The position numbers and the translations under genes were made by a program. A stretch of 64,000 nt of DNA from Heliocidaris tuberculata (lineage: Eukaryota > Echinodermata > Echinoidea > Camarodonta > Echinometridae). The number at the start of each line of letters is the position of its first letter. Within the stretch, counting starts at the first letter, position 1. Location: assembly GCA_025618425.1 (NCBI GenBank), contig CM046848.1, positions 27,157,807 through 27,221,806 on the forward strand, written 5' to 3'. The notes beneath the pieces were generated by a model. The model ran no database searches and had not been told where the DNA came from. It was given only the letters and a program-made list of their open reading frames with translations. Shown piece by piece: positions 25,214-38,339 of the stretch.

Positions 25214-26005
25214 CTTTTTTTTCTTTAAATCGCCATTCGAGGAGGCACGTGTCCCTCTGCCCCCCCCCCCGTAATAGCTACGCCACTGTCCATCACATCA
25301 CATCATCGCGACGACACGCGCTTACTCTCACAATACTTGTTGACATAACGGTTCTTGAGCTAATGACGCAGTAAATTGTAAACAAACAACGCTCTTCATC
25401 AAAGTTCTAGATCTAAATCTGTGATGAAAGACCCACTTTAGTTCCTTTTTTTGATAAACTTAATTTGGTTATCGCGTGTTCTTGTTTGTTTTGGGGATGA
25501 AAAACTTCCAAGTAGCCTGTCAATCTTGAAGCAAACCGGCGATTGGAACCGACGACTGTCATCTTGTCTAGGAGGCAATCTTGAAGCATATTTATTCATT
25601 TATGTATTTGTATTTAATCATTAATTTATTTATTTATTTATCTATTTATCTACTTATTTATTTATTTATTTATTCATTCATTCATTCATTCATTTATTCA
25701 TCAATTTATATACAATTTTATTCAAACGGTTTAGCTGTTTTAGTTAGTAAACTGGTGTAATGTCCATTTTGTAATATTTTGTTTTGTGTTTTGTTTGTTT
25801 ATGGTATGTTGATTTCGGCTTGTAATTAGAAAGAAAGGGGGATAGGGTAAAGTTAAGAGAGAGTGAGAGAGAGAGACAATATAAAATACCAGTAACTAAA
25901 ACATTGCTTCAGACACGTCGGGGAGGAGTAAGTTAGATTTGACCAAACCCATCGATCATTTAAGACAGACCGCACATTCAAAAATTCATTTTTGTATAGA
26001 GCAAT
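24963..26005. other. Non-coding stretch with simple repeats
   Basis: (CT)n near 25180-25210, a C run near 25261, and ATTT-rich text at 25590-25700. No exon recognised. Confidence 0.5.
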
Positions 26006-26285
26006 CCCTGCCGGAAAGAACACAGTGTCCCACAGTGTGTTCACAGTGTGTTCACATAGTCGATTCTGTGAAGATGTGATTCACAATGTTAAAACGCTCG
26101 AATTTAACACTTTGAAGATGATTTCACACCGTGGACACCTCCACGGTGTGGTTTGCCACAGAGTGTGCACATAGTGATGTTCGATTTCACAGTGTGAATT
26201 TACTCGCTCACAGTGTGAAGATGTGATTAAAAATGTGTTTCATACTGTGAACACACTGTGGGGCACTGTGTTCTTTCCGGCAGGG
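26006..26285. mobile_element. 280-bp MITE saturated with CACAGTGTG
   Basis: Ends CCCTGCCGGAAAGAACACAG and its complement, with AT directly outside both sides. A 2-bp AT duplication would suit ISL2EU-type Harbinger relatives. The interior repeats CACAGTGTG in both orientations, so each arm contains several copies of the same palindrome-like word. Confidence 0.8.
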
Positions 26286-27830
26286 ATAGAATGATGGTAG
26301 GCCCTTCGTTCTAACATCTTAATTAGGTCGCGAAAATACTTGGATTGTTTCTTAATTTGGCGTAAAGAAAAAATATCAGTGTTTAGAAAGAAATATTTGA
26401 TGTTCACTTTCAATGAGACTAATACCTAACGTACCGCGGAACGAATGACCCTAGAATTTGCATGTATTATAGATCTCATCACCACAGGAGTGATTCAAAA
26501 GAAATTTCATACCACTGTCACAAGCCAAAACTTGCTCCTGTTCGGACAAATTTTCTTGTAAAAATAAATCAAATGAACCAGGAATATTGCGTTAATAATA
26601 TGCAAAGGGAGACAGCAAACTAAATTTTCAGAAAGATATTAATTCGACATGTAATCGGCTACATAGTAGCCCGATACTACTAATTAAAAAACAATGCTTT
26701 CATATATTTTTGTTCAAAGTTTCAGATGTGCTATTTTCAAATGTTTGCCGACATAAAACATGACACAAAAACTAGTATTAAGGAATAGGGAAACAACGAC
26801 ACAGAGGAAATAGTTCGACAGATAGAAAAGGTTGATGATAACAAACTCTTAGCTTCCCACTTCAATGGGTCTTAGTTTTGAAGTGCATGCTGATAAGTTA
26901 AATAAAGATGGACACTTGTGCAGCGGAAATCATCATTTCCGTTAGAAATAGAGATGGACCTGCAGATGAGAAAATGAAGATAAAAAGTCCAGACGAAGAT
27001 TCATGTATTCTCTCTGGTCTATCTACCACCATGTTTGAAGCATGACATCCATAGATATGTCGAAAATAAAAGGCAGATCAAGGAAAATCAAACACAGATG
27101 AGCAAGTTGATCAGACAAACAGCTAGGTTTTTAAACACTTTAACTTTTACATTATTCGTCTACGTTCTGTCAAACTTTCGTCAACACTAATATAAAAATC
27201 AGATACCATCCTTCAACGATTTTTTAAGAAATCAGTTTGAAAATATATTTTTATCCAGATATTCTAAAATGTTCCCTCGTTACGATAGCTCCTTTTTATC
27301 AATTATCAAAAAGTTCACCTATCACCTATGTTGTATAATTAACTATTTAATCCATTTTTCTTAACATTTGATTTTTTTTCTACTCAGACCCGTAACACAG
27401 TTTGAAACTTCGAATATAAATTGTAAATGAACGATGGACGCTTACTGCAAAAGCTTTTTCGTAATATTATATTTACTAAATGGTATTTTCATTTTATGCT
27501 GTGCATTGTATGCCTTTTATGGGAATAGGAAAATACAAAATTATAAATATATGCAAAACACAGTCGTGATGATTATTATGAACAATACGAAGAATAATAT
27601 AAAAAAAATGTTTGTAAAAAAAAAAAAAAAGACATAGCATCTGAAATAGAACATGGAGATGATTGGTAAATAAACTCAACATGCTCAAGCAGGCTGGTTG
27701 TAAGAAGAGGTAGTAGCGTAACGTGGGTTTAGCCATTGAGGGGCACTGGTGTAATCGGGGGGGGGGTGTGATCGGAAATAATAGGTGGATGAAATACAAG
27801 AGAACAACACTAGTGAAAGATAATAATAAT
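26286..27830. other. AT-rich stretch, nothing recognised
   Basis: No exon, repeat family or RNA gene could be supported. A phrase near 27715-27760 (AACGTGGGTTTAGCC followed by a G run) looks like an old dispersed repeat. Confidence 0.4.
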
Positions 27831-28107
27831 AATAATAGTAAGAATAATAACGGTGGCTTCTTATTAAGCGCTTAGGTCTATCACGGATGATGCTGCTCAT
27901 GGCGCTTTACATATACATATACAAAATAAAGTACAACAAGATGTGGGAGAGGGATCTATTATCTTCGTTTCATGTTGCCTTACCCTCTCCCTTTCTGTCT
28001 GTCGGTCTCTCTCTGTCTCTGTCTCTCTCTGTCTCTCTCTCTCTCTTTCTCTCCTTCTCTTTCCTTTTTTTTTTGGGGGGGGGAGGGGGGGGGGGGGGGG
28101 GGGGGGC
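27830..28107 (+). repeat. SINE/LINE-tail fragment, (CT)n and a long G run
   Basis: AAGCGCTTAGGTCTATCACG and CATGGCGCTTTACATATAC resemble the 3' part of common invertebrate SINE/LINE repeats. They are followed by (CT)n (28005-28055), T8 and a G run of about 30 bases. Confidence 0.6.
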
Positions 28108-29344
28108 ACGGTGGCATAATGAGCCAAATATATTTGAGGGGGCTGAGTTTAGGCATACGGTGCAAAATTTCTAAATGCTTACGACCGAGCAAATAAAATC
28201 GACTTTTTACAATGAAAATGTAATTTTGTCATGCATCTTGTAGGTAACTTGATTTTTTTTTCTTTGTTTTTTTTTGTTTTTTTTGTTTTTGTTTTGGCGT
28301 GGGACTTTTTTTTGGGGGGGGGCACGTGCCTCCTTGCCCCCTGCAGCGAAGCCGCTGTACATGAGGAGTATACAAACGAGAAGGAGATAAAAAGAATCTA
28401 ATTAAATCTGAAGATGCATGCAAACCCTCCTATATACACAAGCAGCAAGCTAAGCACTGAGGCTCTCCCGAGACATCATTAGCCGCCCCGAAGAATTCCC
28501 GGCTCGCGTGTCCATCCGAACCCCGGCCAGAAATCCTAAACAATGAGCCTTCTAGATGGAGAGCTAGAAGAAACAAAAGAAAAGGGGGAAAAAAACAAAG
28601 AAAGGAATAAATTTTGACTTCGGATGAAAGAAGAGAGCGAAAGGAGAAGGCTGGAGAAGGAGATACAGCACGAGGATGACTTCGAAACGTAATCTGGGGA
28701 TTCCAAATATTTGTTGTATCATTCTTAACGATCTAATCGTCGGGTTTTAGATTGCGGTAGGTATGAGAGCATGGTTATCCGTGGTAAGAGCAAGGAGAGG
28801 ATAGAGAAGAAGAGAGCAATAGGAAGCTGGGAGAGGGAGAGGGAAGGAGAGGGAGAGAGGGAAATAAAGAGATAGAGATTTTTTTTTCTAACGGTTTATT
28901 GATTTTAAAAAAATAATTTTTTTGATGGCCGAATTGCAGATTTTTTTTTTTTTTTTTTTTTTTAGAAAAGATAACATTAATATCAATCATAATTATACCA
29001 ACAACAAAAAAAAACCCCCCAAAAAACCCACATAATTGTGGTAATAATACGGAACTGTGATAATACATCCGACATAGATAAGAGAGAAAATGAATACACT
29101 GCTTTGGAAATGAGAGAGAGAGAAAGAGACAGAGAGAGAAGGAGGTTAAGAGCGAAAACTGCAATGTATTAGTCGACTCGTAATCATACCGTGAAAACAG
29201 ACATGATCAAGATCTTGTTTATATTGGGTTTCATCCGAAGGTATTATAAACTTTTAGGTTTTCTTTCGTGACCGGATTTAACTAGGCCTTGTCACGCTGT
29301 TATATTTGTTTGTTGATCAAATCTTGTAGTAATAAAAACATACC
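28108..29344. other. Non-coding stretch with homopolymer runs
   Basis: G run near 28312-28322, T run near 28941-28964, and AGAG-rich patches near 28800-28870 and 29110-29150. No gene. Confidence 0.45.
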
Positions 29345-29480
29345 CGCAACAACAACAATAAAAACAAACCTTCTTGTAACAATAAAAACAAACCTTCAAC
29401 AACAACAAAAGCAACATCAACCACAACAACAAAGACAACAACATGAACAACAACAACCACAACACCAATAACAATAAAAA
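29345..29480. repeat. (CAA)n-rich tract
   Basis: Irregular CAA/ACA repeats; the Gln-rich frame here is compositional. Confidence 0.85.
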
Positions 29481-29616
29481 CAGCAAATATGTTTTTGGAG
29501 AATAAAGAACGAAAACAAAAGAAGGGGAAAAAACATCACTCTTTTTCCGTCCGTCTTTCCTCCTGTATAACTCTCTCTTTTCTTTACCGCCTTCCCCTTC
29601 ATGGGGTTTTAGTTAA

Positions 29617-30353
29617 AGGCCAAGTCCACACTAATATAAAGTTGATTTGAATAAATAGAGTAAAATTATACCAGCATAACAGTGAAAATTTCGCTGAAAT
29701 CGGATGTAAAATACGAAAGTTACGGCATTTTAAAGTTTTGCATTATTTCATGAAACAGTGATATGCATATGCGGTATGCAAATGAGTGAACCGATGATGG
29801 CACACACTCACTTTTCCTTATGTATTTTATTATATGAAATTTCGAATATTTCAATTTTTATGGATGTGATAATAAAGAATCTCTCCCTTGTATCATGATG
29901 ATTTTACATGTTCCATAGGAGTCAAACCCTGTTTTACATTATTGAAGCAAACAATTGAAATATATGATATTTCATATAATAAAATACATAAGGAAAAGAG
30001 AGTGTGTGACACCATCGGCATATCACTGTTTCAAGAAATAATGCAAAACTTCAAAATGCCGTAACATTCTTATTTTACACCCGATTTCAATAAAAAATTC
30101 ACTATTAACACGATAAAAACTATTTTCGAAAAATCAACTGAAGGCAATTTCAATAGCCCTGTCTATCACCTTTAGAAATGTGCGAACAATGGCATATTAC
30201 GTAATCCGAACCTGATTTCTATGGGCAGTACAATAGGCCTTTGAAATTGTCCTTGAGTTTATTTTTCGAAAGTAGTTTTTATCGTGTTTATTATGCTTGT
30301 TTAATTTTACTCTGTTTATTCAAATCAACTTGATTTTAGTGTGGACTTGGCCT
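29617..30353. mobile_element. 737-bp long-hairpin MITE (TTAA-type)
   Basis: Left end AGGCCAAGTCCACACTA after TTAA; right end TAGTGTGGACTTGGCCT followed by TTAT. Complementarity continues inward: GTTGATTTGAATAAA, TAAAATACATAAGGAAAAG and ATATCACTGTTTCA each recur in the opposite arm. Nearly the whole element could fold on itself. No coding content. Distinct from the 584-bp TTAA family, but its end motif is similar. Confidence 0.75.
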
Positions 30354-30406
30354 TTATCGTCTTTATACCCCTACTCCACCCCATCATCTACTCCTCCCCT
30401 TTAAAA

Positions 30407-30697
30407 AATGGAAGAAGAAGAGAGGAGGAGGAGGAGGAAGAGGAAGAAGAAGAAGAAGAAAAAGAAGAGATTAGGAGGAAGAAAAAGCAAAAGAAGAAGA
30501 AAAAAGAATAAGAAGGGGGGAGGAGGAAGAAGAAGGAAAAGAAGAAGGAAAAAAGAGAAGAAAGAGAAGAAAAAAGAAAAAGAAGAAGATGAGGAAGAGG
30601 AAGAAGGAGAAGAAAAAGAAGAAAGAAAGAAAAAAAGAAAGAAAAAAAGAAAGAAAGAAAAAAAGAAAGAAAGAAAAAAAGAAAGGAAGGAAGAAAG
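30407..30697. repeat. Purine-rich GAA/GGA tract
   Basis: About 290 bases with almost no pyrimidines on the plus strand. The Lys/Glu/Arg frame is compositional. Confidence 0.95.
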
Positions 30698-32413
30698 CTA
30701 CAGCATCACACTGAGCTTCTTAACGCTAATGAGAAGTATTCATTGAATGCGCCTGTTCGTGCGACTTGACGGATTTAAGCTCATCACTAAGATCACGCCT
30801 TAATTTTCCTTTTTCCTGCAAATTCTGATGAAGAAACAAAGTATGCATAGATCTTTTCTGGCTTCTGCTATGCATCTTGCTTTTTGTGGTCCTAACCATA
30901 TTTTGCTCTATTGTAGATTTTGAACTATTGATATGTATATTTCTTTTGTAAATATGTTTGCTTTTATGGTTGAATAAAATTGAATTGAACGTATGAGGTT
31001 TCATTTAAATGTACGATTGTGATTGTATAAATATATAATGGAAAAAAGTCCAAGTTGTTCGGGGTAGGAATATTATTATGAAAACAAACACTGAGTGCAG
31101 AAATATGTTTCCAGAAGATGAAATATGCATATAAACCGTTAAAAAAATGTTCATTTACTTCCATAAAGTGCCTGGCTTTTAGAAAGCATCCTTGACATTT
31201 ATGTGTTGTTTTTTTTAATGAGAAAACACTTGACAAAAAAAAAAAGAAATGCATGAAAATTTCTCAGACTTTCAATATATTTTAATACGTACATCAATGA
31301 AATGAATTCTATTTACTTTATACAGACACGTATATCTATTCTAGATAGATTGAACAATAAAGAAAGAAAAGAAAATGCACTTGAAGAGAATATCTTAGTA
31401 GATAAAATTTTAAAAGAAAAAATTGATACCAAATTTCAAATAGGCTTTTAGCGTTATTATAGTCTTTTAATACGTATAGCCTATAATGTATACTGTATAT
31501 GCACATATCGAGCATAGTCAGCCTGAACCAATGCGTCGAATGAGTTACAGAAGTATAAAATTTTATGTAATAACGCGGAATACTTCTAAAAGTCTCACAT
31601 GTGTAACATCATCAATAATGTATGCATCTATTTACAATAATTCTATTGAATTATACACTCAAACCATGTAAACGGTACATATGATTACTCTCGTTGCCTA
31701 TATCAACCTACATGTGTATATCACCACATTATTTTGTTATTATAACCATCTTCGATATACGTGTTCTTTGTTTATATATGGTAAATCAGTATATTAGAAC
31801 ATCAGTACTATGTTATTGGAATATTAGTATATTAGGGTATTAGTGTATTAGTGTATTAGTTTATTATTATATAAATATATTTGTTTATGAGTACCGGTCT
31901 ATCAGTATATCATATATTGGTGTATTAATATATAATGTTATCAATTATAATGTGTTGCTTTTATTATGATGTGTTATTTTTTGTTATCTCTATAAAACCA
32001 CAAAATATTAACTTGCGAGATGCATGTCTTATTGTTTCAATAAACCATTAAAATAAAAGCTGCATGTACACTTATAGAGTGACATTAGCCAGGGAGACAG
32101 GGCTCAGTTTTATTACTGCTTTTAACGAACATAATAGTTTCGATTATTCAGTTAATGATTTAAACTTAAAGTCGTCACAGATATTCAGTTTTATAAGAGA
32201 TTTTCAATATGCATATTTGAGCTGCACTGAATCGAATGCTTCATTAATAGAAAGTTACTAGTGCTACTTTGCCATTTACAGAAACTCACGGGCAATTCCA
32301 ATGTATATTTGGTCATTCCATGTCACATCCATTACCAAGTATTGTGAAACAATAAGCATAATTAATATCGAAGTACCACTGTCCTTTATTTCGGGAGGGG
32401 GGGGGGTACCTTG
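30698..32413. other. AT-rich stretch, nothing recognised
   Basis: Short TATTAG repeats near 31790-31860 (GTGTATTAGTGTATTAG). No exon or defined element. Confidence 0.4.
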
Positions 32414-32639
32414 TTTTTCCGAAGGTTCGTTTTTCCGAAGGTTCGTTTTTTCGAAGGAAAGTAATTCCGAAGGAAACACAAATTTCCCAAAGCGGGGGGT
32501 TCCTAACTCCGAAAATGAAGTTGGATTAATAATTCCGAACATGAAATTTTGATGCATTACTCAGAAGGTTCGTTATTCCGAAGGTTCGTAATTCCGAAAA
32601 TGAAATAGGGTTCATAATTCTGAAGGTAATTCGGAAAAA
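32414..32639. mobile_element. Short copy of the TTCCGAAGGTTC foldback
   Basis: Opens TTTTTCCGAAGGTTCG and closes with TTCGGAAAAA; contains ATTCCGAAAATGAAATAGGG as in the longer copy at 11462-12004. A G run precedes it. Confidence 0.7.
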
Positions 32640-32834
32640 CGACATGTAACCTTTATTTCATGTGATTCATGCTACAGCAGGGCAATCAACTTATTGCAGT
32701 TACCATGATTACCCAGTACATTTAAATCTTTGATGCATTCGGTAACGTATGTGACAAAATACCGTGGACCTGCACTTACGTTGACAATCTTTGAGTTCAT
32801 TGAAATTACCTTTTTTTTTTTTTTTTTTTTTTAC

Positions 32835-34650
32835 AAAGATCGATTCCTCCAACACCAAACGGGTTGAAATAAAGATCCATATTATAATCACCCTTAATGA
32901 TTACAATGACAAAGAACATGAAGTAGAAGAAGAATGAATCAAAGCGAAGAACAGAAAACCATTACGTCATTCTTCATCGTTAATATGGGCAAGAACTAAT
33001 GCCTTTGTTTTTAGGCCTTCAATATGCAAATTTGAATTGTATTTAATCGAGTGTTTTTTAATCATTATTATTGTTAAAATTTAAATATTTTTTAATTAGT
33101 AATTACCATAAAGTTAAAAAACATGACTGAAATAAAATACTTTTTGGTTATTAGAAATAATAACATGAATATTATTTCATCTTCATGCATAAAATATCCG
33201 CAATGATAATATTCTGTCCGAAAATATTTACACCCGGCATTAGTAATACTTATGACATCTACATATTGGTACACTCGTAAGTATCACATCGACTTTTAAA
33301 CTTTTAACTCCAAAATTCGTGCAGTTTTCGTACAAATTAAAGATCGATTCCTCCAACACCCTATATGGGTTAGAAAAAAGACCCATATCATAATCACTTA
33401 ATGATTACAATGACAAAGAACATGAGGTAGAAGAAGAATGAACAAGGCGAAGAACAGAAAACCATCACGTCATCTTTCATCATTAATACGCAGAGGCGAG
33501 AACTAATGCCTTTCTTTTTAGACCTTCAATATGCAAATTTGAACTGCATTGAATCGAGTTTTTGTAATCATTGTTATTGTTGGTGAAATTGAAATATTTT
33601 GAATTATCATAAAGTTAAAAATCATGACTAAAATCAAATGCTTTTTAGTTATTAGAATTAATAACATGAATATTATTTCATCTTTATGTCATAAAATATC
33701 AACAATAAAAATATTTTTCCCGAAAATATTTACACCCGGTATTAGCAATACTTATGTCATCTATACATATTGGTACACTCGTATAAGTATCACATTGACA
33801 TTAAACTTTTAACTCCAAACTTCGAGTTCATGAAAATTCGTGCGGTTTTCGTACAAAGTAAAGATCGATTCCTCATACACCCTATATGGGTTAGAATAAA
33901 GACCCATATCATAATCACTTAATGATTACAATGACAAAGAACATGAGGTAGAAGAAGAATGAACAAGGCGAAGAACAGAAAACTATCACGTCATCTAAAT
34001 ATCAACAATAAAAATATTTTTTCCGAAAATATTTACACCCGGTATAAGTAATACTTATGTCATCTATACATATTGGTACACTTGTATAAGTATCACATTG
34101 ACATTAAACTTTTAACTCCAAACTTCGAGTTCATGAAAATTCGTGCGGTTTTCGTACAAAGTAAAGATCGATTCCTCCAACACCCTATATGGGTTAGAAT
34201 AAAGACCCATATCATAATCACTTAATGATTACAATGACAAAGAACATGAGGTAGAAGAAGAATAACAAGGCGAAGAACAGAAAACTATCACGTCATCTAA
34301 ATATCAACAATAAAAATATTTTTTCCGAAAATATCTACACCCGGTATTAGTAATACTTATGTCATCTATACATATTGGTACACTTGTATAAGTATCACAT
34401 TGACATTAAACTTTTAACTCGAAATTTCGAGTTCCATGAAAATTCGTGCGCTTTTCGTACAAACTTAAAGATCGATTCCTCAAACACCCTATGTGGGTTA
34501 AAATAAAGACCCATATCATAATCACTCTTAATGAATACAATGACAAAGAATAAGACGAATGAAACCAAGCGAAGACAAGAAAACCATCACGTCATCCTTC
34601 ATCGTTAATACGTATAGGCAAGACCTAATGCCTTTGTTTTTAGGCGTATA
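32835..34650. repeat. Five-unit tandem array, 500-bp and 300-bp units
   Basis: The phrase AAAGATCGATTCCTC opens units at 32835, 33339, 33860, 34163 and 34467. The spacings are 504, 521, 303 and 304 bases. Units share CCCATAT(C)ATAATCAC, AATGACAAAGAACATGA and AAATATTTACACCCGG. The third and fourth lack a block of about 210 bases present in the first two. No coding frame is conserved between units. Confidence 0.88.
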
Positions 34651-36749
34651 ATGTCTTGTTAGTTGGATGGTGCACCTGTGTACAGACTATAAGCAGCAGG
34701 TTCAAAACAATAGAATAGTCTATTTGTCCTTAATGAGCTCCCTCGGCGCAGGATGCACGGGGGTTAACCATCTCCTTCATTAACGCATAAAAAAAGAAAG
34801 AAAATGATGCAGGGGAATGGGCAGATGACAGGATTTCAATGGACAATGTGATGGACAGATGGGATGAAATGACAGAACGACAGATAAATGGGGGAAAGGA
34901 CAAGTAAATAGAAATAAATTTCATATTTGCCTTACATATAATGAGATAAATGGATATTTAGATGGATAAAAAGATAGATTAATAAATAGCGAACTGTATA
35001 GTTATTTTTTTTTTTTTTTTGTTGTTGCAATTTTAGACATGTGTGGACATAATTATATGCGAACACTGTAAAAAAATAAATAAAAAATTATTGGGTAAAA
35101 ATTGTCCAACATGAGGGTATTGTGCGTCCGACCAACGTTTTGGCAATTATATACCGAACTCGGGGTATTTTTGCTCTATTTGTTGTAAAAGATGATCGTA
35201 CTTAGGCAAAACAATATCCTAGTTTGAAACATGAGTGCCCAAAGTTGTTCGGACCCATCACGATTTCCCTCTTGTCAGACATTTTTACTCAGTATTTTTA
35301 AGAGTGAACCCTCATCATGCTTATTTTCGATCTACAACGATTTGGTCGACCTTAACGAACATGACGAACATGACGAAAAAAGTCAAAGAAAATAGTGAGT
35401 GAAACTTATTGGTAGGGCAAACTCTTGCAAAGCATCGTCAAAAGATCGAGAAATGAACTAATTAAACAATCAGCTAACAAAAGTTAACAATGATTCTCTT
35501 GAAATTTTGTAACAAAAATAACATTAAAGACCCCCCCCCCCCTCCTCCCAAGAAAAATAAATGTCAGATTTCTTTGATTTTAGTTCAAAAGCATGGCCGC
35601 AAATAATGTTATCGCATTTTCTCATATCCTGGTCTAGTCTTTATAAGTCGAGGGACAGTCGTGAGAGAACGTATTCGAGAAGTCTTGGTTCATCATATAT
35701 AGGATTATCATCTCATGCGATGACGCAAAGATTTGAGCACACTTTTTAAACACTCAAATGTCACTAAAAACAGCCTTGTACTGATTATGTTGACATATCA
35801 AGATAAATTAATTTCTAAAAAAAAAAAAAAAAATTTAAACCAAAACCCCAACAGATTAACACGACACGAAGGCCCTTCATTTACGAGGTATTCTGATATG
35901 TACATAACTAATATCCATGTATTCATGAATAGTCCTTTGTCAAACTTTTTTTTTTTTTTTTAATAAAATCACGATTTGGAACATTTGTAATATATCTGTG
36001 TGTTATCTGTGTCAAATAAACTATGGGGGTTGAAAATACTCAAATTTGTATATACTCACACTAGAAATATAAACATAATTGATGATTATATAGGGTTATT
36101 TTATCACAGGTAAAAATAGTTTGCACTAAGAAAATTTTTTAATGATAAAGTGTTTTTTTTTTGGAGGGGAGGGGGTATTTTTTAGTAACGTATCACTGAA
36201 AATAGTCTTGGCCCTTCACTCTGAAGTGATACTGGGTTTGGGCTAAGTAGGTCTACATAGTATAGAGTTGGAATTAGGAATTTGATTAGTGTAAATAATT
36301 GACTGCCGAGCAATTGAGCATATGTCGTACTTATGCACTTATAATTAATAAACAGAGCTTATTTTCCATCCTATATTATTACATGTCGCGTTGTCCTACA
36401 CAGATTGATTTGATTTGATTTGATTTGATATCCATCTATTTCCATATACATCATCATAAATTTACAATCTTTCAACATGTATGGTCAATAAATAATCATA
36501 CATAGAAAAAGGGTTCGTCTTAAGCAAAGCTTGAGCTGACGTCCTCATCACAAATAAAATGATCATGCAATGAATATACATAATATGCAAACGATGCAGA
36601 GTGGAAAGCAGAAGGCCAACCAAACAAAAAATTAAAAGGGAAAGAAAGGAAGAGAACATGTACATTTTCTCGACCTTAATATCAAAGAAAACGGGCATTA
36701 TTATAGACGTTAAATATCTCTTGTGATAAACATAGGGAAATAAAATTCA
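34651..36749. other. Non-coding stretch 3' of the YWTD gene
   Basis: AT-rich with a C run near 35529, A run near 35819, T runs near 35000 and 35945, and four TGATT steps near 36405-36430. It must contain the 3' untranslated region of the minus-strand gene that stops at 36750. I could not pick its poly(A) signal with confidence. Confidence 0.4.
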
Positions 36750-37063
36750 TCATTGTGGTGGAACTTCTGGAACTTTAGCGATGTGCATTCGAACTGGTTT
36801 CTCAAACTGACTGATTGTTGTAATGTTGTAGGATCGGTTGGTAGAATCATAATCGGTCAAGATACCGATACCTTTTGGATCGTTGTTCAATAACCAATAG
36901 AGGGCGCCATTGAAATAGGTCATGTGTGAGTAAGAAACAGATTGCTTGCCAGATTGCATGTATTGGGTCAACTCGAAAGCGCTTGATGTATTCGTGTCGC
37001 TGACGTCCTTGTAGAAAGTCCTTCCTTTGGCAGTATCAGTGAAAAAGATTCGACGCACATTTC
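36750..37063 (-). CDS. LDLR class B (YWTD) propeller protein, last exon
   Basis: Terminal exon of a minus-strand gene for an extracellular or lumenal beta-propeller protein of the LDL-receptor YWTD type. The acceptor CAG ends at 37064. The first two bases (GA) complete an Arg codon with the single A left by the exon at 41538-41662. The peptide then reads NVRRIFFTDTAKGR (an RR.Y/FWTD-like strand), followed about 45 residues on by MTYFNGALYWLLN and ILTDYD. It closes with KPVRMHIAKVPEVPPQ and two consecutive TGA codons. There is no transmembrane segment or cytoplasmic tail after the propeller, so the product ends in or just after it, unlike LRP receptors. Gene identity within the superfamily is not resolved. 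Confidence 0.82.
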
Positions 37064-37723
37064 CTGGGAGTAAAATAAATAGTTAAAATCTTCATAGCAA
37101 AGCCATAATAAGCAATACCATAGATAAGGGGAGAGTCCTATTTGCAGATGGCCTTTTAAGTCCAATGCTGTGTGCAACATTGTTATAATCCAATATTAAT
37201 ATTAGTCACACTATTTACATTTAGTTCATTACTTATCCACAGCAGGGTAATACACGGCAAAAATTATATAAATTCAGATAACTTAAACCAAAAAAAAAAT
37301 TTGATTGAGGAATATACCTACAGATCCAATCGTATGCATGACATGTATTTAAGATTCAAATCCTTAGAAAAAAATATATACAATAATTTGAATCCTTAGA
37401 GTGCGATTTAAAATCGGGTTCTCATAATTAAAGGAAAGATTAACAAAACGTGTGTAATTTACTTGTCTAGTTTGAGTACTTAAAATCAATTTGAGTGGAC
37501 ATTTTTTGTTTCATTTCAAAGACAGAACTATCCGCTTCAAAAGTGAAAGCACCAAAAATAAATTTGACTTTTTGAATTGAAATTGAGAAATGAATTTGAA
37601 ATGTACAAACTTGGCCGGGAAAACCTATTTTGAATAGTTATTAACATTGGGAATAATTATTGTGAAAAGATCAAAGATATGAAAATCAAATGACCCCGTG
37701 GTTGAAAAGATCATTGACCCCCC

Positions 37724-38314
37724 AGGGAAATCCAACCTTAATCAATAGCAAGTTGCTTTGAAAGAAAGAGGAAAAATCAGAGAAGCAGATTGGTGAAAGT
37801 TTGAACGAAATCGGACAAGCAATAAGAAAATTATGAATTTTTGAAAGTTGTAATCACTATATGCTTATGGGAATTTCAAATTGGCCGAATAGGAAATGTC
37901 ACTGTGATGTAGCTGTGGACAACTCCCCCATTCGCTCTAACACACAAAATGAGTAAAATGTCACTTTTTTTCAAAATGCATTACTCAGTAGGATCTTTTT
38001 GTTCATGAAGACCTATAAAAATATGCTATCTCTAATATATTTTGAGTACAGCCCCGAGGGTAAAAGCGCCTCGAAGAAAACCGCAAATTAATGATATTTT
38101 TGTGTACGACAAATGGGAGAGTTGTCCACAAAAATGTCACAATTGACTCACCAAATTGCCAATTTTGAGATTCGCATAGATGTAGTGATCTCATTTTTCA
38201 ATCATCCATTACTTTCTTAGTCCTTGTCCAATTTCTTTCAAACTTTCACCATCCTGTTTTTCTTATTTTTCTGCTTTCACACAAATCATCTTTTTACCAA
38301 GGTTGGATTGCCCT
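37724..38314. mobile_element. 584-bp-family TTAA MITE, copy 2
   Basis: Same ends and body as the copies at 17794 and 44438. The right end is followed by TTAA, but the left end abuts CCCCCC with no TTAA, so the left flank has been rearranged or lost after insertion. Confidence 0.85.
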
Positions 38315-38339
38315 TTAAGATGAGTAACCATATTTAAAT

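Noticed and set aside
30408..30746. 112-codon Lys/Glu/Arg-rich frame
   Set aside because: Direct product of the purine tract; no non-repeat coding segment attached.
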